Source: Orobanche coerulescens (lineage: Eukaryota > Streptophyta > Magnoliopsida > Lamiales > Orobanchaceae). Taken from it: a DNA stretch of 64,000 bases. Position numbers and translations under genes: made by a program. The stretch covers positions 2,095,501 through 2,159,500 of the forward strand of contig CM065819.1 in the NCBI GenBank assembly GCA_033398695.1, written 5' to 3'. The notes under the pieces were generated by a model. That model saw nothing but the letters and a program-made list of their open reading frames with translations, was not told where the DNA came from and did not search any database. Numbering within the stretch: position 1 is the stretch's first letter; each line of letters begins with the position of its first letter. Below are positions 1 through 11,095 of the stretch, piece after piece.

Positions 1-387
1 CATCCTGAGTTGCTGTCACGGGTGGTCCCACAGTACACCTTTCGGCGGGCCTGTTGGTTGGTGGAAAGATGCTGACAGGCTGTGGTCAATGATCCATGTG
101 TTGTGGCGCCTTTTCCGGATCTGCATTTGGGCTCTTGCTTTGCGCATCGGCCCTTGCCGACTGGACGATCGATGGCTTCGCGTGGCATGAGGTGGTCGTC
201 ATTTGGTCGGTCGCTAGGAGTCGATCGCCAAGTACCGATAGACGATCCCCTTAGATGTCGATCGCTCGGCACTGGGACTTGTCCTGGGACCTTTGGTCGG
301 CCAACCTGCCTTGGCTGCTGGGCTCTAGCTCGGTCGCCCGGTCTCTGAGGCGATCGCCTGTTGAGACGTATAAATCTCGACACAACA
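1..387 (-). mobile_element. Possible partial LTR, minus orientation
   Basis: The segment ends in gacacaaca, followed directly by a C-rich run (attgccccccagc). Read on the minus strand this is a purine tract followed by TGTTG, the order expected where an internal region meets a 3' LTR. The left end lies outside the window, so no second LTR or target duplication can be checked. It contains several CGATCG motifs and a perfect 12-bp palindrome (AGGCGATCGCCT, 348-359). It could also be unrelated intergenic DNA. Confidence 0.3.
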
Positions 388-689
388 ATTGCCCCCCAGC
401 TCGCTCTGATGTTGGAGACATGGGGTGAGGTGGTTCTTGCTGGAGATCGTGTAGGATGAAGACGGGCGATCTGTAGAGCGGGCTTTGGTTTCGGATTTGG
501 GCGATCTGATCGATTGGCTAGCTATCTTCGGTCTTGTACCTGCAATAAACAATTTTGCCGATCCCTCGTAGAGAGCTGATTGCTTCGTCGTTGAGGAATC
601 GTGCACAGTCGCGGAGTTCGATGGACCGACTCCATGACCATGTCTTATGCGCGAGCGACATTGTCTATCTCATGACTCATTTTATTGTG

Positions 690-1195
690 AGGGTCCTCTG
701 TTAGGCTGCGCCTCGCCTCATATTTAAACGAAGGGCGTGCGGTCTTGGTCTAGAGGAGTCCTTGCGCGGGGCGTCGTAGGATGAATCGACTCCACGTCCG
801 CGGCAATTTAGCTCTTTTCTACCTCAGATCGTCATGTTAGATGGCAATCCTCGACGGTATACGTTGAGACGGGGGTAGTGACACGTCGCATTGTCCAGGT
901 TCACCATGTTAGATGATGAACCTTTGAGGGCGGGCGATCGTGTCCACTGATTTGCTTGGAGGGTCCTTCGACTACGCCCGCCTCGTATTTAAACGAAGGG
1001 CGAGCGATCTCAGCCCAAAGGAACCTTGCATGGACTAAGCAGTCGTTTCCATCGACCAACAGGACCACGGCTGCACTCTTCCACCTCAGATCGTCATGTC
1101 AAATGCCGACCTTCGACGGTGTACGTTGTGCGGTGGAGGCGATCTCGTGCCTTAGTCCAACATGTTAGATGATAAAGTGTAGATGGCGAGTGAGT
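690..1195. repeat. Two tandem copies of a ~265-bp unit
   Basis: The marker tatttaaacgaagggcg occurs at 721 and again at 986. It is followed in each copy by the same order of shorter blocks (cctcagatcgtcatgt, cgacggt.tacgttg, catgttagatgat). The copies are clearly diverged. No coding frame runs through them. They probably belong to the internal or untranslated part of an old LTR element; bases 388-689 show nothing else recognisable. Confidence 0.6.
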
Positions 1196-1449
1196 CCTCC
1201 AGTTTTGGTGATGTTGCTTGATATCAGGGATTGGGCTGGAAGACTGGAGATCGTCGTTCGGGCGCCTATAAGCAGTCTCTGATTGATAAATGCAAACAAC
1301 CTCCAAAAAATACTCGAGTGTTGGAAGAACTGACACTGCCTCTGACTAAGATTGATACATCTAGACCTTCTTTGACACCACTCAAGAGATTCACTTGACC
1401 TACTCAATGAGGTGGTATAGAAAATGGAGAGATATCACAAACTGTAATT

Positions 1450-1779
1450 ATGAAGTCATATAGTCCTCACGTTTTCAACCTCTTGGTTAAGGTTGGGTAC
1501 GATCCACAGGGAAGCTCAACGTCGAAGGACACATCCCACGAACTTATTAAGGAATTCAGACATAATATTACTCAAAAAATATTAAGGAAAAGCATTTGTG
1601 TCGCTAAGGGTACAAAGAATGGCCTGAGATATACCCATCACAGTCCAATTCGCATCGCAATTAGAGGAGCAAATACAAATTATATTACTGGAGATGAATC
1701 TTCGAGAACTGAAGATGTATTTGATGTGAATGGCAGGAAAATGACGAATTTTAGTCTTTCAAAGATTAGGGCCGCATAA
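1450..1779 (+). pseudogene. Ty3/Gypsy polyprotein fragment (protease-RT linker type)
   Basis: An open frame of 109 codons with the spacing GYDP ... GLRYTHHSPIRIAIRGANTNYITG ... FSLSKI. In plant Ty3 polyproteins of the Tat/Athila group, the stretch between protease and reverse transcriptase carries a similar order (GYDP, a GLGY/PP block, a basic IRI block, an 'NYI' block, then SVFDR-like residues). The match is by eye and has no catalytic motif, so the family assignment is tentative. No flanking protease or RT survives. The frame is short and most likely a decayed fragment. Confidence 0.4.
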
Positions 1780-1799
1780 AAAAATAACCACAAAAAACT

Positions 1800-2330
1800 A
1801 GGAGTTACGAAGCTTCCAAACTTTCCCAAACTTCGAAGCTTGATCCCATCTCGTATGAAGCGGAAAACTACCTTGATTAAACCACACTGAAGAGTGTCAA
1901 AGGTTAAGATACAAATAATTATCTACACACAGGATGAGAAATATGATAATAGGGAATAAATGGCTTTGTCAAACTTCATCGATACTCAAAGTACTCGACA
2001 ATGCCGATTTAGTGGGAACTATCGGTGCCGGAAGCTTTCGTGTGGTTACCACGCATGACGCGCGTGTGCATCCGGAACAGTACCGGAAGCTTCCATGCGG
2101 AGTCGTCGAGCGTGACGCGCGAGTCTTAGCCGAAAGTCACCGAGCGTGACGCCCAGAATGGAGATAGGTTCACTGGCATATGGCTACGAGTCATACCGCG
2201 TTGTTGACTGAGGACCACATTGTGGGGATATAAATAGACCCCTTTCCGACCTCATTTTCCGTACCACTTAGAAAACTTTCGAGAAGAAGTCCTTTTCTGC
2301 AAAACTCCTCTTCTAGAGTTCTGATAGAAA
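1800..2330 (+). promoter_or_regulatory. Promoter-like segment, probably from an LTR U3
   Basis: A TATA box (tataaata, 2229-2236) lies in the loop of a short inverted repeat, GGGG at 2224-2227 and CCCC at 2239-2242. Upstream, 1806-2150 carries repeated GAAGCTTC-type palindromes (near 1808, 1834, 2030, 2083) and repeated GTGACGCGCGAG-like words. Short palindromes followed by a TATA box are also seen in the certain LTRs of this window. No LTR boundary could be fixed. Confidence 0.4.
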
Positions 2331-2364
2331 TCTGTTCACCAGGTGATAATCGGTCGTTTTCAGG

Positions 2365-2968
2365 TAGAGGTGGACATGGGCTGGGCCGGGCCCGGACCGG
2401 ACTGGAGCGGGCCGGGCTGAGAGTCTGAGACTAAAGAGCCCAAGACCAACCCATGTTTGTGACGGGATGGGCCGGGTTGGTCCTGGGCTGGGCAATTGCG
2501 GCCCGCTGCCCGCTGGCCATCGGGCTGTCCCGGGCCGGGCCGGGCCCGATCCAGAGATTAAAAAAAAACACTGTTTTGAATTTAAAAATATGTTAACATT
2601 AAATTAAAAATCAATTTGAAAAAATCTGTTTTGAATTTTTAAAATAAATTAGTTAAATTATAAAAAATGTATTAAATTAAAAAAATTGTAAAAATTAGTT
2701 AAAAACTGCTTCAATATGTTTAAGAAAATTCATTTTGAATTCTTAAGATATGTTAACATTAAATTAAATGAGGAGAAAAAGGGAAAAATTGGAGGATGAT
2801 GTGCTCAATCGTCGTGTTGGCCACTCGCCGAAGCTCGCGATTCAGATGAAGAATCCATCATCATCCTCGTTGTGTTTGTCTTCTTTTTCCATCCGTCCTT
2901 GTTGATGTTTTTCTGCTTGTTCCTAATATTTTTTACATACCAGAATCTTCAAAACGTCGGGCGATAAA
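2365..2968 (+). mobile_element. Truncated hAT-like transposon end
   Basis: It starts with TAGAGGTGGACATGGGC followed by about 190 bp of alternating GGGCC/CCGGGC words, the same type of end as the complete hAT element at 52603-55982 (TAGAGGTGGTAT plus GGCCCG subterminal repeats). Behind it come AT-rich sequence and a short stretch of balanced composition. The matching right end (CCACCTCTA) is not found nearby, because a minus-strand LTR begins at 2969. No transposase is left. Confidence 0.5.
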
Positions 2969-3661
2969 TGTAACACCCCCGTGATTTACGGAGATATTAC
3001 TGCGCTGTATATTCTTTTTGGAGAACCTACCAGGCTTAGGCCAACATAAAACACATTAACAAACAAAAAAACCGAAACATTCACACACTTAAAACCAACA
3101 TCAACTTCAATACGACATACATAACAAATAATCCAATACATGGTCCTGTTGGATCACAATAGTTACAGCGCTCAAAACTGATCCAACAACATCAACAACA
3201 ATCACAACAACACGATACACATCGCACGACAGTACCCGCGTGAGTACAAAACCAAAACACAACACTGACCACGATAAAACGACCACAGACTCAACATCAG
3301 TGTATGTATCAATGCTGCCCGCCGAGCACATGTCCGTCCTGTGCTGGCTCACCCACTGGACCTGCACCTGAATACACAACAAGTATATCCACCCCCGAAG
3401 GGGTTAGCAAGAAGCCGGTGCAAGTACAACGATTCCAGAATATGTACAAAAAGTGAATAAACAACAGAAATCACAGTGTCATCACATATATTCCGGAATA
3501 TAATACCACAATCATCATCACAAAACAACAACGAGGGTATACTGACACTATACCTCACGCGAGATACACACCCCAGGGAGTCCTCGTCAGGCCCTATCTG
3601 GTTGTACAACCCTACCAAGTGATTCGTAGGAAATGCAGCCTAACGGAACCCACACTGGTTT
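2969..3661 (-). mobile_element. LTR 'A' (minus), left part, U5 side
   Basis: On the plus strand it begins TGTAACACCCCC, the complement of the ...GGGGGTGTTACA LTR end shared by this Ty3 group. It is interrupted after 3661 by the element at 3662-18559 and resumes at 18560; both junctions carry GGTTT. The acceptor-like end of an intron-like segment lies at 3368 (minus reading GTATTCAG, then GTG). No frame of note. LTR total is about 1.9 kb without the insertion. Confidence 0.7.
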
Positions 3662-4219
3662 TGTAATATCCGCAAATTCGATTTTCGGTAATTTTCTTTT
3701 TGGCGAGAGTCCATTTTGACGACTCGCTTGGGACCGTTTCGTCATCCTGAGAATGATTAATTCTACACTTTTTGACATCCGAGTTCGTTTCGGTGTCGTT
3801 TTGTTGAGTTCCGTGCTTTTTAGCGACTTTTCCACACTTGAGTTCGATTCTTGCGAATCTCGTTCGAAACTACTGTTTCGAGTTTCCCGTAAGTCCGTTT
3901 AACTTTGTTATACGTGTTGTGAAGTTCGGTTTGGTTATTCGATCATGTATCTTGATTCTTGGGCGTTTTGGGCCATTTTGTAATTTACCCAAAGTTATGG
4001 GTATCCGTATCTGTACTTGTTGTCTCGACTCTTTTCTTGGTCGCGTATGATTAATTATTGTATTATGTTTTCATTTCGGGTCATTGATGTTGCCAGCGAG
4101 CTTTTCGTCGTGATCGTTCCGTACGTTTTCGGAAAATCGAGTCGTCGGGTCATAGCGGCCGAAAGTACCGGCCGACCGGTGCGGCAGCCGGAAGTGCCGG
4201 GCATCGCCGAGCAGCACGC

Positions 4220-4657
4220 AGAACCGGCGTAGCGTGCGCTTACGGCCGGAGGTCAGGCGCTACTGCTCAGAGTGTAGCGCAAGCCGCCGAGCGCCCCAGA
4301 CGCTATCGGGTCCGGGCAGAGGGTTCTAAGGTTCTCGACTCGGGTAGGATCGCAGTAGCGCACGCCATCGCTACCGTGGCGCACGCTAATCGGGCAGGGT
4401 AGCGCATGCCGTCGGCCGACTAGCGACGTTACTGGCGAGCTTTTAGTCCGTGAGGTTATCGATGTGCCGCTACGCGCGCAGGCTTCCGGCCGTAGCGCAC
4501 GCTAGCGGGGGTCGGGCGGACAGGTCATGGTCGACAGGATTGGTCGGTGGTGCCGGGTCGTGAGGGCCCTGGCCGAGGGCGCTGGGCCGATACTGGCCGA
4601 TAGCGCACGCTAGTCTGGGGAGGCTAGCGCACGCTAGTTCCGGCCCAGTATATAAAT
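4220..4657 (+). promoter_or_regulatory. U3 palindrome array and TATA box (LARD LTR)
   Basis: Repeated variants of TAGCGCACGCTA and of its complement, with irregular GC-rich spacers, end about 10 bp before tatataaat. The 3' LTR has the equivalent array at 10838-11095 and 17083-17235, split by the chromovirus. The position before a TATA box suggests a promoter role; this is inferred. Confidence 0.6.
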
Positions 4658-5194
4658 GACAGAGCAGCCACTTTTTCATTCGTTTTTCATTCCCTTTCTC
4701 TTCTGTCCGCGGCTGGAGCTTCGGAGGAGGTGAAACCATGTTGTTAAACAACAAATCCTTGAAGTTTCTGAGTTCATATCATTGATCAATCATCCTATAA
4801 CATCCTTCGATCCAGCGAATCAAGGTTAGATATTTAGAACCCTACTTTTGGGGAGATTTGGGGGTTTTCGCGTTTTTGTCCGATTCATTCCGTTTTGTTG
4901 ATTAATTCATGATGAATATGATTAATCTTGTTGGTATTGTTAGTTTCCCAACGGATTCATGGTATATTTCGTGGTTTTTACGGAATCGAGAGGGTTTGGT
5001 TGTGGTCCGCCCTCGTTGTCGTTTTTATACGAATATACATGAATCGTAGGTGGGTTTCCGGGTGTATTCCAATTTCGTATTCATTTAGAATTGGTTGTGA
5101 TTGTATTCTTCGAATTGTTAGGTTCGGTTTCGTTGGTTCCTAGCATTCGTCGGTGACTTTCCCTTCCATTCGTTGCGTCGTCAAATATTCAAGT

Positions 5195-5595
5195 CAAGTA
5201 TATATTTATGAATGTACGTTCTCGACTTTCAAAGTATGATATATTAACGGCATGATTATTTATATCCACTCTGGGGTGGGCCGACGGGTCCCCTGAAGGT
5301 TTCGTAGCCTCTGGTGCGATTCCACGGATGATATGAACGAACCACTCTGGGACGGACCGACGGGTCCTCTGAGGGTTCCGTAGCCTCTGGTGCGGTTCCA
5401 CGGTATTCATATATATATATATATTGATGTGATGCTATGAGATTTAGTTATTCCGGAATACTAGTCTTGAATTGATGAATTGACGGTTACATTTACTTTA
5501 TTGTCGAGGAGTATTATATTTCATACTTGATATACTTGCACTAGCTATTCGACGGCTAACCCCTTTATGGGGGAAATACTTTTTATGTATTTCAG
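5195..5595 (+). other. Intron-like segment inside the LTR
   Basis: The donor-like site is AAG followed by tCAAGTATAT here and by GCAAGTATAT in the 3' LTR (17786 on). The acceptor is tatgtatttcag followed by gttccagg. It is about 400 bp and contains two tandem ~70-bp units. The same layout and size occur in two other LTR families of the window. Splicing itself is not shown. Confidence 0.45.
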
Positions 5596-5972
5596 GTTCC
5601 AGGAGAGCGGATAGGCAGGTATCGGGTCGGCATGAAGATGATGGGCAAGCGTGATACTGTGTTTTATCTCCGGTTATGTATTGTGTTCCTCCATTCAGTG
5701 TTGTTATACTGGAATGGTTATTGAATACTCGAGTATTGTTTGTTTTCCGTCTTCCTTGATGTTCCGGCCTGTGTTGCCGAGTTTTTGATTTATTACTGTG
5801 ATGTATTTGGATACATTGGACATGGTTTGAATACCCTTTGTATCGTCTTTGATTTCATTGTATTTAGAGCTTCTCGGTCAAGTTTTGTAGTTCCGCGTAT
5901 GATTAGCCTTGTGGGTTCCTCGGTGGGGTTCACGGCGCTGTAATATACCCTGAATAACTTGGGGGTGTTACA

Positions 5973-6040
5973 TAATATGGTATCAGAGCTTAGGTTTATG
6001 GATACCTAGGTTGTCGGTCTTTTGGGTCGATTGAGTCGTC
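5973..6040 (+). promoter_or_regulatory. Primer-binding site and leader hairpin
   Basis: The primer site tggtatcagagc (5978-5989) lies five bases after the LTR and is complementary to the 3' end of plant initiator tRNA-Met. Just after it, taggt and accta form a 5-bp stem around an 8-base loop. The same leader follows the 5' LTR of the Ty3 element at 24156. Confidence 0.75.
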
Positions 6041-6513
6041 ATTTGCCCACAGTATCACTACTCTGCCATCATCACAGTGCGACTGGTACTTGTAATTCCT
6101 CTCACTCTTCTTGTATTTTTCTTAATCGTTTCGTTTATAGCTTGGTATTCTTGGGAATTGGTCACTTCGAGAATGTGCGATTTGGATTATACTTACGCAC
6201 GTGTGTGCCCTTCAGAATGTTGGCTGAAAGGAGGGAGTGTCGTGGCCGTGGTCACGGACGTGAACTCTTCCTTGAGATTTTGTTAAATTGCTAATTGCGA
6301 TATTGGTGTGTATCGGTATTATGTTGAGACTTTGTTTAGGAGTCGCATGCTAGTATCACGGGAGATCTTCGACTTCACAGACTTGTAAGTATGTTGTTCG
6401 GATTATTCGATAATTCTTGGTTATCTTGGTGATTTTGAATTTCCGTTGAAATGTTGTTTGTGCGAGTGATTGCAAGTTTCGAGGACGAAACTTATTTTTA
6501 AGGGGGGGTAGAG
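6041..6513 (+). other. Non-coding internal segment ending in a second PPT-like tract
   Basis: There is no usable frame. The last ~200 bp (agtatcacgggagatcttcgac ... gaggacgaaac ... agggggggtagag) match, in reverse orientation, the internal remnant at 19768-19990 that precedes LTR A. This looks like the 3' end of a related element's internal region, followed at 6514 by an LTR-like start. Confidence 0.5.
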
Positions 6514-7500
6514 TGTAATACCCCGATTTTTCAGATATATTTTTTTTTCGTTTATATGTTGGATGTTGTTGATGGATAATTGTGCTTGAGGATGATGTGA
6601 ACATATGACAATGTTATTGAAATGTGTATATGTATTCATTATGCCGTATGATCATTTGGTATGTCGAGATGTTGGTCGAGGATAGCTGAATATGGCTAAG
6701 CACAGCCACGATAGCGCACGCTATGAGATATGCTTAGCGCACGCTACGAGGCACGAGTAGCGCACGTTACGTTGTGTAGTTAGCGTATGCTAATAGGTTC
6801 GCATTATGTACGCTGAGGAGGGTCCTTAACGTACGTAAGACTTTCTGGGAAAGTTTCGGAAGGCGGCCAACATGTAGGTCCGGGTTCATGTTTATCGGCA
6901 TTTAGCGCACGCTACTAAGGATGGTTAGCGCACGCTAATACCAGATCGTCCGACAAGGAATCTTGGATTTCGGCGAGTGGACCCGGCCACTTGTGACGCG
7001 TGTCCAGATAAGGTCAGCGGGTGTTTGTTATGTAGGGCTACCGTACGCTAAACCGTATGGTTAGCGCACGCAAATTTCAGATCGGTCAGAGGAATCCCGG
7101 AAATTGCAGATGCTTTCAGCATGTGGGGGCACGAGTGGTAGGTGCAAGCTGTCGAGTCAACTATGATTGGCGCACGCTACGGGTGGATAATAGCGTACGC
7201 TAATGAGACTTTTACTGTAGCAAGTCAACATTATGTTACGTACGCTATGACAAGGATTTTACGTACGTAACACTTGGCATGAAATGAGGCAGTAGCCTAT
7301 GGACATCGATTGCGCACGCTAACAAAGTCAGTTACGCACGCTATGGAAAGTAACGCGCGCCATTTTGTGAGAGTAGTGCACGCTAGTAGTGTGAGATTGA
7401 ATAATGTTATCCTTTTCAGCCCGTCCTTTCTTTTCCATCGAAAGAGAGAGTTCTTGGGAAATACGTTGAGGTTTTAAATACTTGCGTAATCATGTAGTTG
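6514..7500 (+). repeat. Embedded LTR-like U3 with palindrome array
   Basis: It begins TGTAATACCCCG immediately after a purine tract, as an LTR should. From about 6710 to 7390 it has some 15-20 variants of TAGCGCACGCTA (also TAACGTACGTAA forms) with spacers unlike those of the flanking LTRs. A donor-like GAAGAG then GTAATTAAT lies near 7577. No LTR end (TTACA before a primer site) follows, so it is truncated or was absorbed into the internal region of the LARD. Confidence 0.5.
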
Positions 7501-8930
7501 ACCATTTTAACAACTCTAAGCTTGGAATCGATTGGAAATGGATTCAACCTTGAGAATCAATCCATTTCTTCGAAGAGGTAATTAATATTCACTTTGGATT
7601 TGGTTCTGCATTGAATATCATTGTTCTTGAGTTGATAATCGTCATGTATAGGAGTTGATAAGTATGATTATGGATAGATTACCGCGTTATGTTGATATTA
7701 TTGTTGAAGTGCGGATATTGATATGATTCGTGTGGTTTTGAATGGTGCTGTTTATCTTCAAGAGATGTGTTGGTTAATATCTCCAGACATTTCGACTTTG
7801 ACGTTGTTGTTGAGGATTAGTTCGTATGATAATAGTTTATGGAGGCGTTATGATGATTCTTGGTATCCCATGGGAAGTTTGTTAAGGAAGATGATGACAT
7901 GATGACTTATATGTTGGGTTATGTTATGTTGTCATGAGTATAGTTAGGGGATCATAGTGTTCCTGCAGTATTATTGTGATTCCTGATGTTATGATGATAT
8001 ATGCCTTAGACTATGAGTTAGATGATGGCGTAGATGTTAGAACATTGGATTTTGTCGTTGGTCAATTGTGGACGTGATTTCGGATTAATTCAGGATTCCT
8101 GAGAAACTCTTGAATTATATGAGATGATGAACATTTATAAGGAGTGTGGGTGTTTTTGATATGAATATGGGATATTCATGTCTAGAGCTGAATTATGTGT
8201 TTTGATATAATATTCGCATCGTGATACGAATATGATTACGAGTTTGATGAAATTATTATTCATCTCTGAGTTTTGAAGTCCATACATATTGAACAAAGGT
8301 TCAAGCCGAATGATTGGATTGTTTGATAACCTTAGAATATGATAATCTAAATGTTGAACTAATTGGATGGTTCGAATTAATGATGATCATCGGAAAATTT
8401 TAACTATGGATTTACAAGGAGGAACCTTGTTAATTCGTATTTAAGGATTTAGTTTGGAATCGATGACATCTAGACCCTTGTTGGTCCGAATTGGTTGCTG
8501 ATATGATCATCATATTTCGACTCGTATTGTGGACCGGATTTGTAAGTGTCTGAGTTGTATTGTTCAAACTGTGTTTAATCGAGATATGGTGAAACGGTTG
8601 AGTTTGTGGTTTGGTGGTATTGATATCGATCGTTATCGAACTTGTCGATTATTAATCCTTCTTTATAAAATAAGTGGTGATGTATGATCGTGGATTATGA
8701 CTGTTGTGATGTGGTTGAGGTTGACGAGTTCATAGATTACTTTGGTCGGGGCTGAGGAACTCGTAGACGAAAGCAACTGAATTGGTAACAGTTCGTTGTA
8801 TTGATATCGAAGCAAGTTTTATACTTGTACTAGTCAATGAGATTGATGTTATTATGTAAGTGCATGAATGTGTGAATCATGTCGAGACTCGGTCTCTTTG
8901 TGATTTTTTTGATATCAAGGGGTTGTTTGA
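7501..8930 (+). other. Non-coding LARD internal sequence
   Basis: T/G-rich DNA with many short stops in every frame. I see no protein motif, RNA gene or long repeat. It is probably the structural, non-coding internal domain of the LARD or the tail of the embedded LTR. Confidence 0.4.
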
Positions 8931-10175
8931 TACGATGTCTTTCGGCAAGTTATGCCAATTGTTAGTGTTGTTCGTAAATGGCCGGTTCAGGGCATTACGA
9001 TACTTGTTGATCATATTGTTTTCGATAGCCGGTTCGCGGCATCGACGTATCGATTGTTATTGTTGATTGATGTTCCATCAAGATATTATTGTGAATCGTC
9101 GTCATTGATATCAGTGTTTTTCTATTGATGTCGTATTGGCCGATTGAAGGCATTGACGTATTCGATTATCATCTTCGTTATCAGTAACCTATTAAAGGTG
9201 CCGATACATCCGTTGTATAATTGTTATCGATTGACCGTTCTGAAGGTAATGGGGGTATTAAATTGGGACTGTCGAGGATAGTTCCCATCCGTTGAATTAT
9301 TATTGTCGTGTTGGACGACTCAAGGCAGCACACTATTATTCTTGTGAACTCGTAATTTTGTGATCGTTGAGGGTTGAGGATTTCCCGGATTGTTGTGTTG
9401 TGGTTATTGCTCGTGTTAATCGGTCCTTAGGGATTTTGATCCCAGGATGGTTGTTTTGAATATCGTTGGTCGTGTCGATCTTTCATTATTCGTGTGTCAT
9501 CGTTCACTTGGTGAGTCGTATGATCCGTATTGGTTGTGTTATCCTTTGAGTTTCGTTGTCATGTTGCATCGTGACCTATCTGGAATCATATATGCGTGTC
9601 GATTGGTTATTATGTAGGATTTTTAGCCGGGCACACGATGGTCATACGTGGATGTTTCCGCATTGGACCGTGCACACGAGACGTAGTTCGTGAGGCTAAT
9701 TAGGTACATTGTCCCACGTATATTCTGGATTCCGTATACGAGGTGGACATGTGCACGGACACATTTCCGTATCGGGCGTACTGTGATGTCCCTCTTGAGC
9801 CATATTGTTTTGGTCGTTCATAGTCTATGTTGTATTGGATATGTCCGACGATTTGCGACTGGTCGTTCATACACCAAGGGGTATGTTCGATAGTTGGGTT
9901 TGTTTCTTTGAGATCTGTATTGTGATGATTTACAGCTTCGGGCTGTTTGGCTTTCAGGCCATCGTGATATTTTGGCAGCTTCGGGCTGTTCGGCTTTCAG
10001 TCCATCATGATATTTCGGCATCTTCGGCTGAGGGCTTTCAGGTCATTGTGATGTATTTCCGTTGTAGCCTTCGGGCATTGTGATTCGTATTTATTTCAGC
10101 ATTGGATTAGATTACCTTCGGGTAATGTATTGTTGTGTTGCTTGTAACTTTTCGCCGTTGGGCGTAAGTTACGCG
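8931..10175 (+). repeat. Series of short hairpins and a ~45-bp tandem repeat
   Basis: Short inverted repeats with 4-7 bp stems recur: gccggttcgcggc near 9030, acctattaaaggt near 9188, ggga..tccc near 9435, cagcttcgggctg near 9932 and 9977, attaccttcgggtaat near 10110, and gtaactt..aagttac near 10140. Three ~45-bp units at 9930-10060 each carry such a stem. Loops are often TTCG-like. This lies directly before the polypurine tract of the LARD. A structured RNA is possible but unproven. Confidence 0.5.
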
Positions 10176-10229
10176 TTTCTTGTGTATCTCGTTGAGTTTT
10201 CCTGGCGGGATATTGCTTCTCCCTAGTTG

Positions 10230-10270
10230 TTTTAAGTTTCGGGACGAAACTTCTTTTAAGGAGGGTAGAA
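10230..10270 (+). promoter_or_regulatory. Polypurine tract of the LARD
   Basis: Gggacgaaact, then ttttaaggagggtagaa, directly abuts the 3' LTR (TGTAATATCC). The same words precede LTRs at 6514, 19767 (reverse) and 34090. Confidence 0.7.
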
Positions 10271-11095
10271 TGTAATATCCGCAAGTTCGATTTTCGGTAA
10301 TTTTCTTTTGGCGAGAGTCCGTTTTGACGACTCTCTTGGGACCATTTCGTCATCCTGAGAATGATTAATTCTACACTTTTTGACATCCGAGTTCGTTTCG
10401 GTGTCGTTTTGTTGAGTTCCGTGCTTTTTAGCGACTTTTCCGCACTTGAGTTTGATTCTTGCGAATCTTGTTCGAAACTGCTGTTTCGAGTTTCTCGTAA
10501 GTCCGTTTAACTTTGTTATACGTGTTGTGAACTTCGGTTTGGTTATTCGATCATGTATCGTGATTCTCGGGCGTTTTGGGCCATTTTGTAATTTACCCAA
10601 AGTTATGGGTATCCGTATCTGTACTTGCTGTCTCGACTCTTTTCTTGGTCGCATATGATTAATTATTGTATTATGTTTTCATTTCGGGTCGTTGATGTTG
10701 CCCGCGAGCTTTTCGTCGTGATCGTTCCGTACGTTTTCAGAAAATTGAGTCGTCGGGTCATGGCGGCTGAGCAGCTGGCCGGACCGGTGCGGCATCGCTG
10801 GCGTGTCGGGCACCGCCGAGCAGCACGGTAGGAACCGGCGTAGCGTGCGCTACGGCCGGGAGGTCGCGCGCTAGCTCGGCAAAGTAGCGCACGCTGCCGA
10901 GCACCCAGACGCCATCGGTCCGGGCAGAGGGGTTCCGAGGTTCTCGACTCGGGTAGATCGGGCAGTAGCGCACGCCATCGCTTGGTCGTGGCGCACGCTA
11001 ACCGACAGGGGTAGCGCACGCTGTCGGCCGACTAGCGTACGTTACCTAGGCGAGCTTTTTAGTCCGGAGGTTACTGGACAGGTCGGCTAGCGCGC
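10271..11095 (+). repeat. 3' LTR of the LARD, first part
   Basis: Homologous to 3662 onward of the 5' LTR, including the start of the TAGCGCACGCTA array. It is interrupted at 11095/11096 by the minus-strand chromovirus and resumes at 17067. A GCGC shared by both sides is the likely (4-5 bp) target duplication. Confidence 0.8.

Larger units (their letters stand above)
3662..5972 (+). repeat. 5' LTR of the LARD-like element
   Basis: TGTAATATCCGC ... GGGGGTGTTACA, 2311 bp. The U3 part has an array of TAGCGCACGCTA-like 12-mers (about 4220-4640), then a TATA box (tatataaat, 4649-4657). The later part has a donor-like site near 5194, two tandem units (about 5267-5335 and 5339-5405) and an acceptor-like site ending at 5595. 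The copy in the 3' LTR is close but has visible substitutions and small indels. Confidence 0.85.

Noticed and set aside
10256..10654. Basic 132-codon minus-strand frame, partly repeated at 3587-3835
   Set aside because: It is LTR sequence present twice because of the LTR pair; no domain.
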